From: Bacillota bacterium
GTDB taxonomy: Bacteria > Bacillota > Clostridia > Oscillospirales > Acutalibacteraceae
Assembly: GCA_022706685.1 (NCBI GenBank)
Contig: JAKJCA010000009.1
Span: forward strand, 1 to 64,000
Length of the DNA stretch: 64,000 nt
Direction: 5' to 3'
This document shows, one piece after another, positions 36,793 to 46,508 of this stretch. Position numbers and translations under genes: made by a program. How positions within the stretch are numbered: position 1 is the stretch's first letter; the number at the start of each line of letters is the position of its first letter. The notes under the pieces are model-generated. The model was not told the DNA's origin, made no database searches, and saw only the letters and a program-made list of their open reading frames with translations.

Positions 36793-38019
36793 TCAGCCGA
36801 CTTCGTTTACTTCGCGCAAAAGAGCCAGATAGCCCGGCGACAGCCAGATACCCGCCGTTTCGCCCCGGCGCACTTCTTTTGCGCCGACGGGGTCGCTGTG
36901 GTTGCCGATTTTCACAAACCTGTTGCCGAACACGCAGCGTTCCAGCGATACGCCCGGCCGCATGGTAATGCTGACATAAGTGGTCTCGGTCGCCGAGTTG
37001 CAGCAAACGATATAATAAGTTCTGCCTTCTGCGTCGCGGAACCGTGAAAATATCAATGGAACATCATCGTTGGATTCCACCTCGGCCACATTGCCGAACG
37101 GTTCGAACAGCGGCATACCGCCGAAAGCCCTGCCGACATGATAACACTCGTCGATTTTCAGGCCGCTGATAATTTGGCCGCAGTGGCTGTTGAATATCCG
37201 GTTGACTTCCGACATTTCGTAAAAAGCCGGCGTACGCTCGCCGAACTGGTTGATCGGGGCGTTGCGGTAATTATCGCTGATGCCCGGCAGTTGAATCACG
37301 TACCAGCTGACAGCGCCGGCTCCGTGCGCGACGCTTGTGCACAACTGCCATTGCAGTTCGTACTTGTCCGGGCATTTATAGCGGTAATGGCCGCAGGAAA
37401 GCGCGATGTTCATGAAAGGCACGCCGTGCTTTTTCGTCGCCAGATAATAGCCGCGAAGGTTTTCAAAATAGGAATCCCGCCCGTCGAACTCCGCCTGCAT
37501 CTGAACGTAACAGTCGTAGGAAAGCAATTTCGCGTTCCCCTCTTCGACCACCCTGTCAAGATACTCCACCAGGCTTTTCGCGCCGATGCGCGGCGCAATC
37601 CAGTCAAACCAGGGCAGAAGGTTAAGGTAGGCGACCAGATGCGGCGCCATTTCCCCTTGAATTTTCATGGCGCGAAACGCGTCAGCCGCGCTTTTCGCGT
37701 CGGGTTCGTCGCCGGTGAAAAATCCGTAAACGGCAGGATGCGAGCCGAAATCCGCAAGGGCCTCGGCAAACAGCGCGCGGTAGCCGTCTTCCCCGAGTTC
37801 TGTCAATTTGCGCCAGTGGGTGCGGTAGTCGCGCAGAATCACCCGGATGCCGAGCCGCGCGCTCCCGTCGAGCAGAGCCTTCAGCTCGTTTTTATCATCC
37901 GGCCCGTATCCCGGCGACATAGCCAGGGTGATGCCGAGATCTCTCCACATCGCCGGCGCATCGGGTACCAGATCTTTCATGCCGATATTGCTCCAGAATG
38001 AAATCGGGAACGGTTTCAT
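36793..38019 (-). CDS. Putative TIM-barrel glycoside-hydrolase-like protein
   Basis: The 408-residue protein looks like a cytoplasmic (no signal peptide) beta/alpha barrel followed by a beta-sandwich from about residue 320. Barrel-like features include AVYGFFTGDEPDAKSA, where the Glu of GDEP is a candidate catalytic acid, LLSYDCYVQMQ, FMNIALSCGHYRYKCP and GAGAVSWYVIQLPG. The order resembles clan GH-A enzymes of the GH42 type, but I cannot place it in a family. It sits between a secreted phosphoesterase and a ROK kinase on the same strand. GGAGG lies six bases before its ATG. Confidence 0.65.
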   Translation of the reverse strand: MKPFPISFWSNIGMKDLVPDAPAMWRDLGITLAMSPGYGPDDKNELKALLDGSARLGIRVILRDYRTHWRKLTELGEDGYRALFAEALADFGSHPAVYGFFTGDEPDAKSAADAFRAMKIQGEMAPHLVAYLNLLPWFDWIAPRIGAKSLVEYLDRVVEEGNAKLLSYDCYVQMQAEFDGRDSYFENLRGYYLATKKHGVPFMNIALSCGHYRYKCPDKYELQWQLCTSVAHGAGAVSWYVIQLPGISDNYRNAPINQFGERTPAFYEMSEVNRIFNSHCGQIISGLKIDECYHVGRAFGGMPLFEPFGNVAEVESNDDVPLIFSRFRDAEGRTYYIVCCNSATETTYVSITMRPGVSLERCVFGNRFVKIGNHSDPVGAKEVRRGETAGIWLSPGYLALLREVNEVG

Positions 38020-38045
38020 AAATTACCTCCGCATTCCAATGGGTT

Positions 38046-39800
38046 TTATGAAAAAATAACAAGCAGGCGCATTGCTTCGAAAAAATCCGTCAGAATTCTG
38101 CGCAGCACATCAGCGATAAACGCCAGATCATTGACAGGGGCGGGATGGCTGCCCGGTTCTCCCGTCTGCCCGTACGGTTCGAACGTCTCGTTCAAGTCGC
38201 CCGGAGAGTAGGAATCTTCGATAAATCCCAAAATCAGCGGTTTGAGAACCGCCGCAAAGAAATAGTCGACCGCTTTGCCGGCATACAGCAGTTTGGCGGC
38301 GGCGGTATAGGAGCCGCCGGCGGGTTCGCCCGGAGGCACCGTCAGACCTTGCGATTGCAGCAAGGTCTTGAACAGATTGTCGGGTATATTGACAAGAGAA
38401 TAAACCAGGGCCGCCTTAAAGGCGCTTGTAAAGAGCCTGATCTCGGGCGAGTCAAATACCATTTTTTCGTCGCCGCCGTAATGGACGAGCAGGACGGTGC
38501 CCACCAGTTCGGGCAGGTGCCGATAGCCGCTTGCTTCCAGCGTTTTTCCGGCAATAGCGGCAATCTCCTCCACGCTGTCTACGGCAGCCGTATGCCCGAC
38601 GTCATATAAAGGCAGATTCAGCGCCGCGCCGAAGTTATTCATCACGGCCGCCAGCGCGAGATATTCCGGCGTGCCTTTTTCGATGCCGAGGGCGCGCGCG
38701 ATCGAACCCGGGCTGCCCATATAATCGTTGATAAACTTGTTCATTCCCGCCTTGAAGTAGCCGCGGCTGTATGCCGGAAAATCGTTTTGTATCAGCGACA
38801 ACTGCTGCGGCGTATATCCCTCCGGCAGCAAACCCGTATCGATGCGCGATATGCCGAATGTCTCGATTTTCGTCGCATCGCCGGTAAATGTGACGCGCCT
38901 GTAATGGTTCGGCGACGAAATCAGGCAGGACGTTTCAATATCGTATATTTTATTGCCGTTGCCGCTGACGGCGGACGTGATATCGGTGGCGTGCATGTGG
39001 CCTGTGAAAACGTATTGGATACCCCAGTCGGCAAAACTCGACGCCACATTGCGGTAATCCTTAATCAGCAGGTTGCCGGCAGCGACGATTTCGTTTTTGA
39101 AATGTTCCAGCAGGCTGTGGTGGAAAATGCAAACCAGTCTTTTTCCGTCTGCCCTCGCCCGATCTGCCTGGGTTTTCACCCAAGCGAGCCTTTGCGCGCT
39201 GAGGGCGCCGGTATCTTTGCCGTGTTCTTCGCAGGAGTCGACGGCGATGAGGCGGTAATCGCCGGCAAGTTCCGCCGTATAACTCGCGCTTTGCCCGTCA
39301 ACATCCAGCGCCTGCGAATAGCCGAAATCGCTGTAGATGTTTTTGAACTGTTCCAAGTTGATGGATTTTTCGCTGACGGAGCCCCTGATATCGTGGTTGC
39401 CGTTGATGACGAAGATTTGTTTGCCCGTGCGCTGTTCGAAACTTTTCAGCCTTGCGGCGAGCGTCAGGTGCTCCTGCAGATAGCCGTCGTCAGTCAAGTC
39501 GCCCGCGATAAGCATGAACTGCGAATCGGATGCTTCAAATATTTTGAGCATTTCATCGTATATTGCGCCGCATTCATAAGTCAACTGCCCCTGGCTGTTG
39601 GTATGGTGGTATAACGGGTCGCCGGGAAGATTGTTGTTTTCCTGTATCGGCACAAGCATGCTTTGGGGTCTGTTATGCCAGTCCGCCGTGACAAAAACGC
39701 TCAACGGCGCTTTCCCGGACGAAATGATGCGGGTGGCAGGCACGAGCAGAGCCAAACAAAGAATGGCGCATAACAGGCTTTTCAACGTTTTCTTCATCAT
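38046..39800 (-). CDS. Secreted calcineurin-like metallophosphoesterase
   Basis: The 584-residue product has a signal peptide (MMKKTLKSLLCAILCLALLVPATR) and a metallophosphoesterase domain at about residues 33-310 with all expected motifs: TADWH, AGDLTDDG, NGNHD, FHHSLLEH and FTGHMHATD. A helical C-terminal region of about 260 residues follows without recognised family. It should act outside the membrane on phosphoesters or a phosphorylated surface polymer. It starts 15 bases after the uvrA stop on the same strand. AAAGG lies seven bases before the ATG. Confidence 0.88.
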   Translation of the reverse strand: MMKKTLKSLLCAILCLALLVPATRIISSGKAPLSVFVTADWHNRPQSMLVPIQENNNLPGDPLYHHTNSQGQLTYECGAIYDEMLKIFEASDSQFMLIAGDLTDDGYLQEHLTLAARLKSFEQRTGKQIFVINGNHDIRGSVSEKSINLEQFKNIYSDFGYSQALDVDGQSASYTAELAGDYRLIAVDSCEEHGKDTGALSAQRLAWVKTQADRARADGKRLVCIFHHSLLEHFKNEIVAAGNLLIKDYRNVASSFADWGIQYVFTGHMHATDITSAVSGNGNKIYDIETSCLISSPNHYRRVTFTGDATKIETFGISRIDTGLLPEGYTPQQLSLIQNDFPAYSRGYFKAGMNKFINDYMGSPGSIARALGIEKGTPEYLALAAVMNNFGAALNLPLYDVGHTAAVDSVEEIAAIAGKTLEASGYRHLPELVGTVLLVHYGGDEKMVFDSPEIRLFTSAFKAALVYSLVNIPDNLFKTLLQSQGLTVPPGEPAGGSYTAAAKLLYAGKAVDYFFAAVLKPLILGFIEDSYSPGDLNETFEPYGQTGEPGSHPAPVNDLAFIADVLRRILTDFFEAMRLLVIFS

Positions 39801-39814
39801 CGGCAGGCCTTTCT

Positions 39815-42661
39815 CTATGACTTTTTTCCGCGTTCGGTTTTAAGGCGTTCTTTCAAATACACACCGGTATACGAATGGCCGCATTCCGCTATTTCTTCCG
39901 GCGTGCCGCAAGCAACCACCCTGCCGCCGTTGTCGCCGCCGTCCGGTCCAAGGTCGATGATATAGTCGGCGGTCTTGATGACGTCAAGGTTGTGCTCGAT
40001 GATAACCACGCTGTTGCCGCCTTCCACGAGCTCTTCAAGTACCTCAATCAGTTTTCTGACATCCGCCGTATGAAGGCCCGTGGTCGGTTCGTCGAGGATG
40101 TAGATGGTCCTGCCCGTCGAACGTTTCGACAATTCCGTCGACAGTTTCACGCGCTGCGCTTCTCCGCCGGACAGCGTCGGCGCAGGCTGGCCGATTTTGA
40201 TATATCCGAGGCCGACGTCGAAAAGCGTCTGCAGCTTCCGTTTGATTTTGGGCATGCTTGAAAAAAATTTCAAGCCCTCTTCGACCGTCATGTTGAGCAC
40301 GTCTGAGATGTTCTTGCCTTTATATTTCACCTCGAGGGTTTCGCGGTTGTAACGCGCCCCTTTGCAGGAGTCGCACGGCACATAGACGTCCGCGAGGAAG
40401 TGCATCTCGATTTTCACAATGCCGTCGCCCTGGCAGGCCTCGCAGCGGCCGCCTTTGACGTTAAAAGAAAAGCGGTTGGCCTTATAGCCGCGCATCTTAG
40501 AATCCGCGGTGGAAGCGAACAGTTCGCGGATGTCGGTAAAAACGCCCGTGTAGGTAGCGGGGTTGGAGCGCGGCGTGCGGCCGATGGGAGACTGGTCGAT
40601 GTCGATGACTTTGTCAAGAGCTTCCATCCCGAGAATCGCGCGGTGTTCGCCGGGAACTTTTTTGGCGCCGTTTAGCTCGCTGGCCAGTTTCTTATAGAGG
40701 ATTTCGTTGATCAACGACGATTTGCCCGAACCCGAAACGCCCGTCACAAGCACCAGCGCGCCGAGCGGAATCTCCACGTCGATATCGGCGAGGTTGTTGG
40801 CTCTGGCCCCTTGTATCACCAGTTTTTTGCCGTTGCCTTTACGCCGGCGTTCCGGTATCGGGACGGACATGCGCCCGCTGAGATACATACCCGTAATCGA
40901 GTCTTCACATTTCATCAGTTCATCGGGTGTTCCGGAAAAAATCAGCCGGCCGCCGTGAATACCCGCGCCCGGGCCGATATCGATGATATGGTCCGCTTCG
41001 CGCATGGTTTCTTCATCGTGCTCGACCACGATGAGGGTATTCCCGAGGTCCCGGAGCCTTTTAAGCGTACCGAGCAGTTTGGCGTTGTCTTTCTGGTGCA
41101 GGCCGATGCTCGGTTCGTCAAGAATATACAGCACGCCCATCAGCGAGGAACCGATTTGGGTGGCAAGCCGGATACGCTGACTCTCGCCGCCCGAAAGCGT
41201 TCCGGCGGAACGCGAAAGCGTCAGGTATTCCAGGCCCACGCTGCTGAGAAAGGTCATGCGTTCGCTAATCTCCTTGAGAATGCTTTCGGCGATGATTTTC
41301 TCGCGCTTGCCGAGTTTCAGTTTTTCCAGAAACTGCAGCGCTTTTTTAATCGGCATGTCGCAAAATGCGCTGATGTTGACATCGGCCAGCGTCACGCACA
41401 GCGATTCCCGGCGCAGGCGGGCGCCTCCGCAGTCGGGGCATCGGACGCTCGACATATACTGCTCGATATCAAAGCGCGACCATTCGCTGGTTGTCTCTTT
41501 GTAACGCCTTTCGAGGTTGTTGACAAGGCCCTCAAACTCCGTGACATAAGTTCCGCTGCCGTATTCGCTGCGGCGGTGCAGTTTGATTTTTTCACCTTTT
41601 GTCCCGAAAAGAATGGCCTCAAGCGCCGGCTGCGGTATCTGTGAAACCGGGTCGTCGAGCGAAAACCCGTAGTGCGCGGCGAGGCCTTCGAAATACATCT
41701 GCGCGATGGTTCCGCCCTCCGCGATGCTCCAGCCGCTGGCTTTGACCGCGCCGCGGCGTATGGACAGGCTCTTGTCGGGAAAAATCAGGTCGGGGTCCAC
41801 CTTCATAAATACGCCGAGGCCCGAACAGGTTTTGCATGCGCCGAAAGGGTTGTTGAAAGAAAACATCCGCGGCGTCAGTTCTTCAATGCCGATACCGTGT
41901 TCCGGGCAGGCATAGCGAAGCGAAAAGAGGGTTTCCTCTCCGCCGACGACGTCAATCATCACCACGCCGTCGGAAACCGCCGTTGCGGTTTCGATGGAAT
42001 CGGCGAGCCTGCTTCGGATATCCCCCGCGTTGACAAGGCGGTCGACGATAATTTCAATGTCATGTTTTTTATTCTTATCGAGTTCGATGGTTTCGGACAG
42101 GTCGTAAAGGCTGCCGTCGATGCGCGCCCTGACAAAGCCGCTCTTCCTGGCCTGGTCCAGTTCCTTGATGTGTTCGCCCTTTTTGCCCCGCACAACCGGC
42201 GCCAGCACCTGAAACTTGGCATCCTGCGGCAGTTCAAGAACCTTGTCGACGATGTCGTCGACCGTCTGAAGGCGTATCTCCCTGCCACAGACCGGGCAAT
42301 GGGGAACGCCCACGCGGGCATACAGCAAACGAAGGTAATCATAGATTTCCGTCACGGTTCCGACGGTGGATCGGGGATTTTTCGAGGTGGACTTCTGGTC
42401 AATCGAAATCGCGGGCGAAAGGCCTTCGATGTAGTCGACATCCGGTTTGTCCAACTGGCCGAGAAACTGCCTGGCGTAGGAGGAAAGCGATTCGACATAC
42501 CGCCGCTGCCCCTCCGCGTAAATGGTGTCAAAGGCCAGCGACGATTTGCCCGAGCCGGAAAGGCCGGTCAGGACAACCAGTTTGTCGCGCGGAATCTCGA
42601 CGTCGATATTCTTGAGGTTGTGTTCGCGCGCGCCTTTGATGACGATGTTTTTTTGTATCAA
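39815..42661 (-). CDS. uvrA: Excinuclease ABC subunit A
   Basis: UvrA is the damage-recognising ATPase of nucleotide excision repair. The 948-residue protein has two ABC modules with Walker [10 protein letters not shown] and GVSGSGKSS, signatures [12 protein letters not shown] and [12 protein letters not shown], Walker [10 protein letters not shown] and LDEPTTGLH, and zinc-binding Cys clusters ([29 protein letters not shown]). The start is a TTG at 42661 with GGAGGG and GGCGGAG upstream; no ATG or GTG precedes the [20 protein letters not shown] opening. It lies 21 bases after uvrB. Confidence 0.98.
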   Translation of the reverse strand: MIQKNIVIKGAREHNLKNIDVEIPRDKLVVLTGLSGSGKSSLAFDTIYAEGQRRYVESLSSYARQFLGQLDKPDVDYIEGLSPAISIDQKSTSKNPRSTVGTVTEIYDYLRLLYARVGVPHCPVCGREIRLQTVDDIVDKVLELPQDAKFQVLAPVVRGKKGEHIKELDQARKSGFVRARIDGSLYDLSETIELDKNKKHDIEIIVDRLVNAGDIRSRLADSIETATAVSDGVVMIDVVGGEETLFSLRYACPEHGIGIEELTPRMFSFNNPFGACKTCSGLGVFMKVDPDLIFPDKSLSIRRGAVKASGWSIAEGGTIAQMYFEGLAAHYGFSLDDPVSQIPQPALEAILFGTKGEKIKLHRRSEYGSGTYVTEFEGLVNNLERRYKETTSEWSRFDIEQYMSSVRCPDCGGARLRRESLCVTLADVNISAFCDMPIKKALQFLEKLKLGKREKIIAESILKEISERMTFLSSVGLEYLTLSRSAGTLSGGESQRIRLATQIGSSLMGVLYILDEPSIGLHQKDNAKLLGTLKRLRDLGNTLIVVEHDEETMREADHIIDIGPGAGIHGGRLIFSGTPDELMKCEDSITGMYLSGRMSVPIPERRRKGNGKKLVIQGARANNLADIDVEIPLGALVLVTGVSGSGKSSLINEILYKKLASELNGAKKVPGEHRAILGMEALDKVIDIDQSPIGRTPRSNPATYTGVFTDIRELFASTADSKMRGYKANRFSFNVKGGRCEACQGDGIVKIEMHFLADVYVPCDSCKGARYNRETLEVKYKGKNISDVLNMTVEEGLKFFSSMPKIKRKLQTLFDVGLGYIKIGQPAPTLSGGEAQRVKLSTELSKRSTGRTIYILDEPTTGLHTADVRKLIEVLEELVEGGNSVVIIEHNLDVIKTADYIIDLGPDGGDNGGRVVACGTPEEIAECGHSYTGVYLKERLKTERGKKS

Positions 42662-42682
42662 TCTCCGCCCTCCCGGACGTAT

Positions 42683-44641
42683 CTATTTCGCGTTCCTGAT
42701 TTGCTCGATTTTGTCGCGCAGATAGGCCGCGTGTTCAAACTCCAGTATTTTCGCGGCGGCCCTCATCTCGGCGGTCAATTGCGCGATGAGCTGCTCGCGC
42801 TCGCGCGCGCCGAGCTTTTTGACCTGAATTTGTTCGGCTTCGTGACGGGTAATTTCGATGATATCTCGGACATCCTTGACGATCGTCTTGGGCACGATGC
42901 CGTTCTCCTCGTTGTAGCGGCTTTGCTTCTCTCTGCGCCGCAAGGTTTCCTTGATGGCTTTTTCCATGGACGGCGTCACAAAGTCGGCATACATGATGAC
43001 AAGGCCGTTTTCGTTGCGCGCCGCGCGGCCGATGGTTTGAATCAGGGAGGTCTCCGAACGCAGGAAACCCTCTTTATCGGCGTCGAGCACCGCGACGAGC
43101 GAGACCTCCGGCAGGTCGAGGCCTTCGCGCAGCAGATTGATGCCGACCAGTACGTCGAACTCGCCCTTGCGCAGGTCGCGGATAATTTCCATGCGCTCGA
43201 TGGTATCGATGTCGTAGTGCATATAGCGGACTTTCATGCCGAAGCTTTCCAGATAGGCGGTCAGGTCCTCCGCCATTTTTTTGGTGAGTGTCGTCACCAG
43301 CGTACGCTCGCCTTTTTGCGTGCGGCTGTTGATTTCCGAAATCAAATCTTCGATCTGCCCTTCGGTCGGCCGTACGGACACCTCCGGGTCCAGCAGGCCT
43401 GTGGGCCTAATGACCTGCTCCACGACCCAGGCGCTCTTCTGCCTTTCATATTCGCCCGGCGTGGCGCTGACGAAAATTTTCTGGCCGACGCGGCTGTAGA
43501 ACTCGTCGAAAGTCAGCGGCCTGTTATCGTACGCGGAAGGGAGGCGGAAGCCGAATTCGACGAGGTTTTCTTTTCTGGAGCGGTCGCCCGCGTACATACC
43601 GCGCAGCTGCGGCAGACTGACATGCGATTCGTCGACAAACAGCAGAAAATCGTCCGGGAAGTAATTCAGCAGCGTAAACGGCGGCTCGCCGGGCTGCCTG
43701 CCCGACATAATGCGGGAATAGTTTTCAATGCCTTTGCAAAAGCCCGTTTCACGCAGCATTTCGATATCATATTGCGTCCGTTGTTTGATTCGCTGCGCTT
43801 CCAGCAGTTTGCCGCAGCTTTCAAAATACTTGACACGCTCGACCATCTCGTCATAAATCTGCGCGATGGAATGTTCCATTTTTTCCTGCGAAACGACGTA
43901 GTGGGAGGCGGGATAAATCGCCGCATGGGACAGCACGCCGGTCACTTCGCCTGTCAGAGGCCTCAGTTCGCAGATTCTTTCGATTTCATCGCCGAAAAAC
44001 TCGATGCGCAAGGCGGTGTCGTTGGAATACACGGGGAAGACTTCAACCACATCGCCCCTGACACGGAACTTGTTGCGGGTAAAACTGACGTCGTTGCGTT
44101 CGTACTGGATCTCGACGAGTTTCGCCAGCAGTTCGTCGCGCTTCTTTTTCATCCCAGGTCGTAGTGAGATAACCATGCTGCGGTAATCGATGGGGTTGCC
44201 GAGGCTGTAGATGCATGAAACGCTCGCGACGATGATGACATCCCTGCGCTCCGAAAGGGCGGAAGTCGCCGAATGGCGCAGTTTGTCGATCTCGTCGTTG
44301 ATGGCGGAATCTTTCTCGATATAAGTGTCGGTTTGCGGAATATACGCCTCCGGCTGATAATAATCATAATAGGAAACGAAATACTCCACGGCGTTCTCGG
44401 GAAAAAACTCGCGAAACTCGCCGCACAACTGCGCGGCGAGTGTTTTGTTATGCGCCAGCACCAGCGCGGGCCTGTTCACCCGTGCGATGACATTGGCCAT
44501 GGTATAGGTTTTACCCGATCCGGTGACGCCGAGCAGAGTCTGTTCGATATAACCTCTGGCAAGGCCTTCCACCAAACTCTCGATGGCCGAGGGCTGGTCG
44601 CCGGTCGGGGAAAAAGGCGCTTTGAGTTGAAAGTGATCCAT
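42683..44641 (-). CDS. uvrB: Excinuclease ABC subunit B
   Basis: UvrB is the helicase-like factor that verifies DNA damage handed over by UvrA. The 652-residue protein has Walker [13 protein letters not shown], the beta-hairpin segment [13 protein letters not shown], helicase motifs ([29 protein letters not shown]), and a C-terminal UVR domain ([20 protein letters not shown]). Standard length. It lies 43 bases after pyrE and before uvrA; uvrC is not in the window. Confidence 0.98.
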   Translation of the reverse strand: MDHFQLKAPFSPTGDQPSAIESLVEGLARGYIEQTLLGVTGSGKTYTMANVIARVNRPALVLAHNKTLAAQLCGEFREFFPENAVEYFVSYYDYYQPEAYIPQTDTYIEKDSAINDEIDKLRHSATSALSERRDVIIVASVSCIYSLGNPIDYRSMVISLRPGMKKKRDELLAKLVEIQYERNDVSFTRNKFRVRGDVVEVFPVYSNDTALRIEFFGDEIERICELRPLTGEVTGVLSHAAIYPASHYVVSQEKMEHSIAQIYDEMVERVKYFESCGKLLEAQRIKQRTQYDIEMLRETGFCKGIENYSRIMSGRQPGEPPFTLLNYFPDDFLLFVDESHVSLPQLRGMYAGDRSRKENLVEFGFRLPSAYDNRPLTFDEFYSRVGQKIFVSATPGEYERQKSAWVVEQVIRPTGLLDPEVSVRPTEGQIEDLISEINSRTQKGERTLVTTLTKKMAEDLTAYLESFGMKVRYMHYDIDTIERMEIIRDLRKGEFDVLVGINLLREGLDLPEVSLVAVLDADKEGFLRSETSLIQTIGRAARNENGLVIMYADFVTPSMEKAIKETLRRREKQSRYNEENGIVPKTIVKDVRDIIEITRHEAEQIQVKKLGAREREQLIAQLTAEMRAAAKILEFEHAAYLRDKIEQIRNAK

Positions 44642-44684
44642 TGGCTCCTACCGGCTTCATATTGCTTCTGTTATCGCAACGTTT

Positions 44685-45275
44685 CTATGCTAACGGCTTT
44701 TTGCGGCTGCCCGGTTTGACGAGTTCGATCCCGCCCTGTTTGCACAGCGGGCATTCGTCCGCTTCCCACGAGGTTACGTCCGCGCAGTAAACGCTCTTGA
44801 ATTTGACGCCGAAATCGATCTTACCGCCGGTGCGGTCCACGATGGAGCCGACGCCCGCAACGATACCGCCCGCCGCGCGCACCAGCTCGATGACTTCAAA
44901 AACTGAGCCGCCGGTAGTGACGACATCTTCGACCACCAGCGTTTTTGTGCCCGGTATGATTTCAAAGCCGCGACGCAGCGCCATGCGGCCGTTCTCGTCG
45001 CGTTCGGTGAAAAAGTTTTCGCAATTCAAATGGGCGCTGACCTCATAAGCCATCTGAACGGCTCCCATGGCGGGGCCGATAACCAGGCCGATGCCGTCGC
45101 CGGCAAAAAAAGACGCCAGTTCCGAACAAAGTTCGCGGCTGTACCTGGTATTCCTGAAAATGCGCGCGCACTGCAGATATTTGTCGCTGTGCCTGCCGGA
45201 CGTTAAAAGGAAGTGCCCCTCCATTAATACGCCGGCTTCTTTGAGTATTTCCGAAATCCTTTGGGTGCTCAGCAA
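44685..45275 (-). CDS. pyrE: Orotate phosphoribosyltransferase, TTG start
   Basis: PyrE joins orotate to PRPP to form OMP in pyrimidine synthesis. The 196-residue protein has HFLLTSGRHSDKYLQCA, the PRPP loop LVVEDVVTTGGSV and a C-terminal CPLC pair common in Firmicutes homologues. The start is a TTG at 45275, seven bases after GGAGG; the long open frame upstream to 45713 is antisense to the pseudouridine synthase gene and is rejected. A promoter at 45306-45334 precedes it. Confidence 0.94.
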   Translation of the reverse strand: MLSTQRISEILKEAGVLMEGHFLLTSGRHSDKYLQCARIFRNTRYSRELCSELASFFAGDGIGLVIGPAMGAVQMAYEVSAHLNCENFFTERDENGRMALRRGFEIIPGTKTLVVEDVVTTGGSVFEVIELVRAAGGIVAGVGSIVDRTGGKIDFGVKFKSVYCADVTSWEADECPLCKQGGIELVKPGSRKKPLA

Positions 45276-45305
45276 AGCGTTTTCCTCCGAAATCAATTTG
45301 TTGAT

Positions 45306-45334
45306 ATTATACACGAAAGGGCATATTTTGAAAA
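45306..45334 (-). promoter_or_regulatory. Promoter for pyrE (divergent, shares -35 region)
   Basis: Minus-strand TATAAT (45306-45311) is perfect, with TTTTCA (45329-45334) 17 bases away. The -35 overlaps that of the opposite promoter at 45326-45354. Confidence 0.6.
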
Positions 45335-45354
45335 GCGCGAACCTATGGTATAAT
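45326..45354 (+). promoter_or_regulatory. Promoter for the pseudouridine synthase gene
   Basis: TTTTGA (45326-45331) and perfect TATAAT (45349-45354), 17-base spacer. Confidence 0.65.
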
Positions 45355-45398
45355 CTGCACCGGCGCGGTGTCGAACGGCACCGCCCGGGAGGTTCGTT

Positions 45399-46385
45399 AT
45401 CAAAAAGTATCTCATCGGCAAAAACGATTCCGGACTTCGCCTTGACAGGTTTCTGTCCAAGGCTTTGCCGGGCATTCCGCCGGCGCTGATGTATAAATAC
45501 ATCCGTACCAACCACGTCAAACTCAACGGCAGAAAACCTAAAATCGACGTCCGGCTGTGCGCCGGCGACATTGTCGAACTGTATATCCGGGACGAGTTTT
45601 TCGCCGTTGATGAAAAACGGTATGATTTCGCCGGCGCAAAACGCGAACTCGATGTCGTCTATGAAGATGAGCACCTCCTGGTGGCGGACAAGCCGCCCGG
45701 GCTGTTGTCCCATCCCGGTGTCGAATACACTGCCGACACCTTGATTGCCCGTATCACGCGTTATCTCTACGAAAAGGGCGAGTATTCACCCGACGCTGAA
45801 AACTCTTTCGCCCCCGCGCTGGTCAACCGGCTTGACAGGAACACCGCCGGCCTTATTATCGCCGCGAAAAACGCCGAATCATTGCGCCTGCTCAACGATA
45901 AGATGAAAAACCGCGAAGTGCGCAAATTTTATCTGTGTGCGGTCATCGGCGCTCCCGCCCGGAAAGAAAATATTTTGCTGGGCTGGCTGAAAAAAGACGA
46001 AAAAAACAATAAAGTAACCGTCTATGGCGAAAGCCGAGACGGCTGCAAAGAGATTAAAACGGCATACAAGGTACTAGCGCAGGGGGCCGGACTCAGTTTG
46101 CTGGAAGTGGAACTGCTCACCGGCAGAACCCATCAAATCCGCGCCCATCTGGCAGCCGCGGGCCTCCCCTTGCTCGGCGACTCGAAGTACTGCCCGCGCG
46201 CGCTTTTCAACCGTTACGGTTATAAAAAACAGCTGCTCGTGTCCTACCGGCTGCTCTTTGATTTCAAGACGGACGCCGGCATCCTAAGCTACCTCAACGG
46301 AAAGAGCCTGCAGTCGAAGGACGTTTGGTTTGCCGACAGCTTCCCATCCCGCGTGCTTGAAAGGCCCGCAAAGGATGCCGGATAG
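45399..46385 (+). CDS. RluD-family pseudouridine synthase, apparent AUC start
   Basis: The enzyme isomerises uridines in 23S rRNA (RluC/RluD type). The catalytic domain has LLSHPG, VNRLDRNTAGLIIAAK with the active-site Asp, and LLTGRTHQIRAHLAAAGLPLLGD. The N-terminal S4 domain (RLDRFLSKALPGIPPALMYKYIRTNHVKLNG) is intact only if translation begins upstream of the first standard start, TTG 45465. No ATG, GTG or TTG lies between the upstream in-frame stop and 45465, but GGGAGG (45387-45392) lies six bases before an in-frame ATC at 45399, giving the usual KKYLI...NDSG opening. I place the start there (328 residues). A single G-to-C change from ATG explains it. Confidence 0.9.
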   Translation: MKKYLIGKNDSGLRLDRFLSKALPGIPPALMYKYIRTNHVKLNGRKPKIDVRLCAGDIVELYIRDEFFAVDEKRYDFAGAKRELDVVYEDEHLLVADKPPGLLSHPGVEYTADTLIARITRYLYEKGEYSPDAENSFAPALVNRLDRNTAGLIIAAKNAESLRLLNDKMKNREVRKFYLCAVIGAPARKENILLGWLKKDEKNNKVTVYGESRDGCKEIKTAYKVLAQGAGLSLLEVELLTGRTHQIRAHLAAAGLPLLGDSKYCPRALFNRYGYKKQLLVSYRLLFDFKTDAGILSYLNGKSLQSKDVWFADSFPSRVLERPAKDAG

Positions 46386-46508
46386 CAGATGTGTTCAATC
46401 TGCGTTCAAAGATTATTGACAAATTGAACTTGTAAAGTATGGCCCGGTAGTATAAAATAACAACAGTTTGCCACAGTGAATGACTTTTTGAAGAAAAGGA
46501 TGAACGGG

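Noticed and set aside
41672..44164. 830-residue plus-strand open frame
   Set aside because: It is the shadow of uvrA and uvrB, lacks any recognisable domain and has composition of an antisense frame in GC-rich genes.
45276..45713. N-terminal extension of PyrE in the long open frame
   Set aside because: It is antisense to the S4 domain of the pseudouridine synthase, unlike any PyrE, and a TTG with GGAGG at the right distance starts the normal protein.
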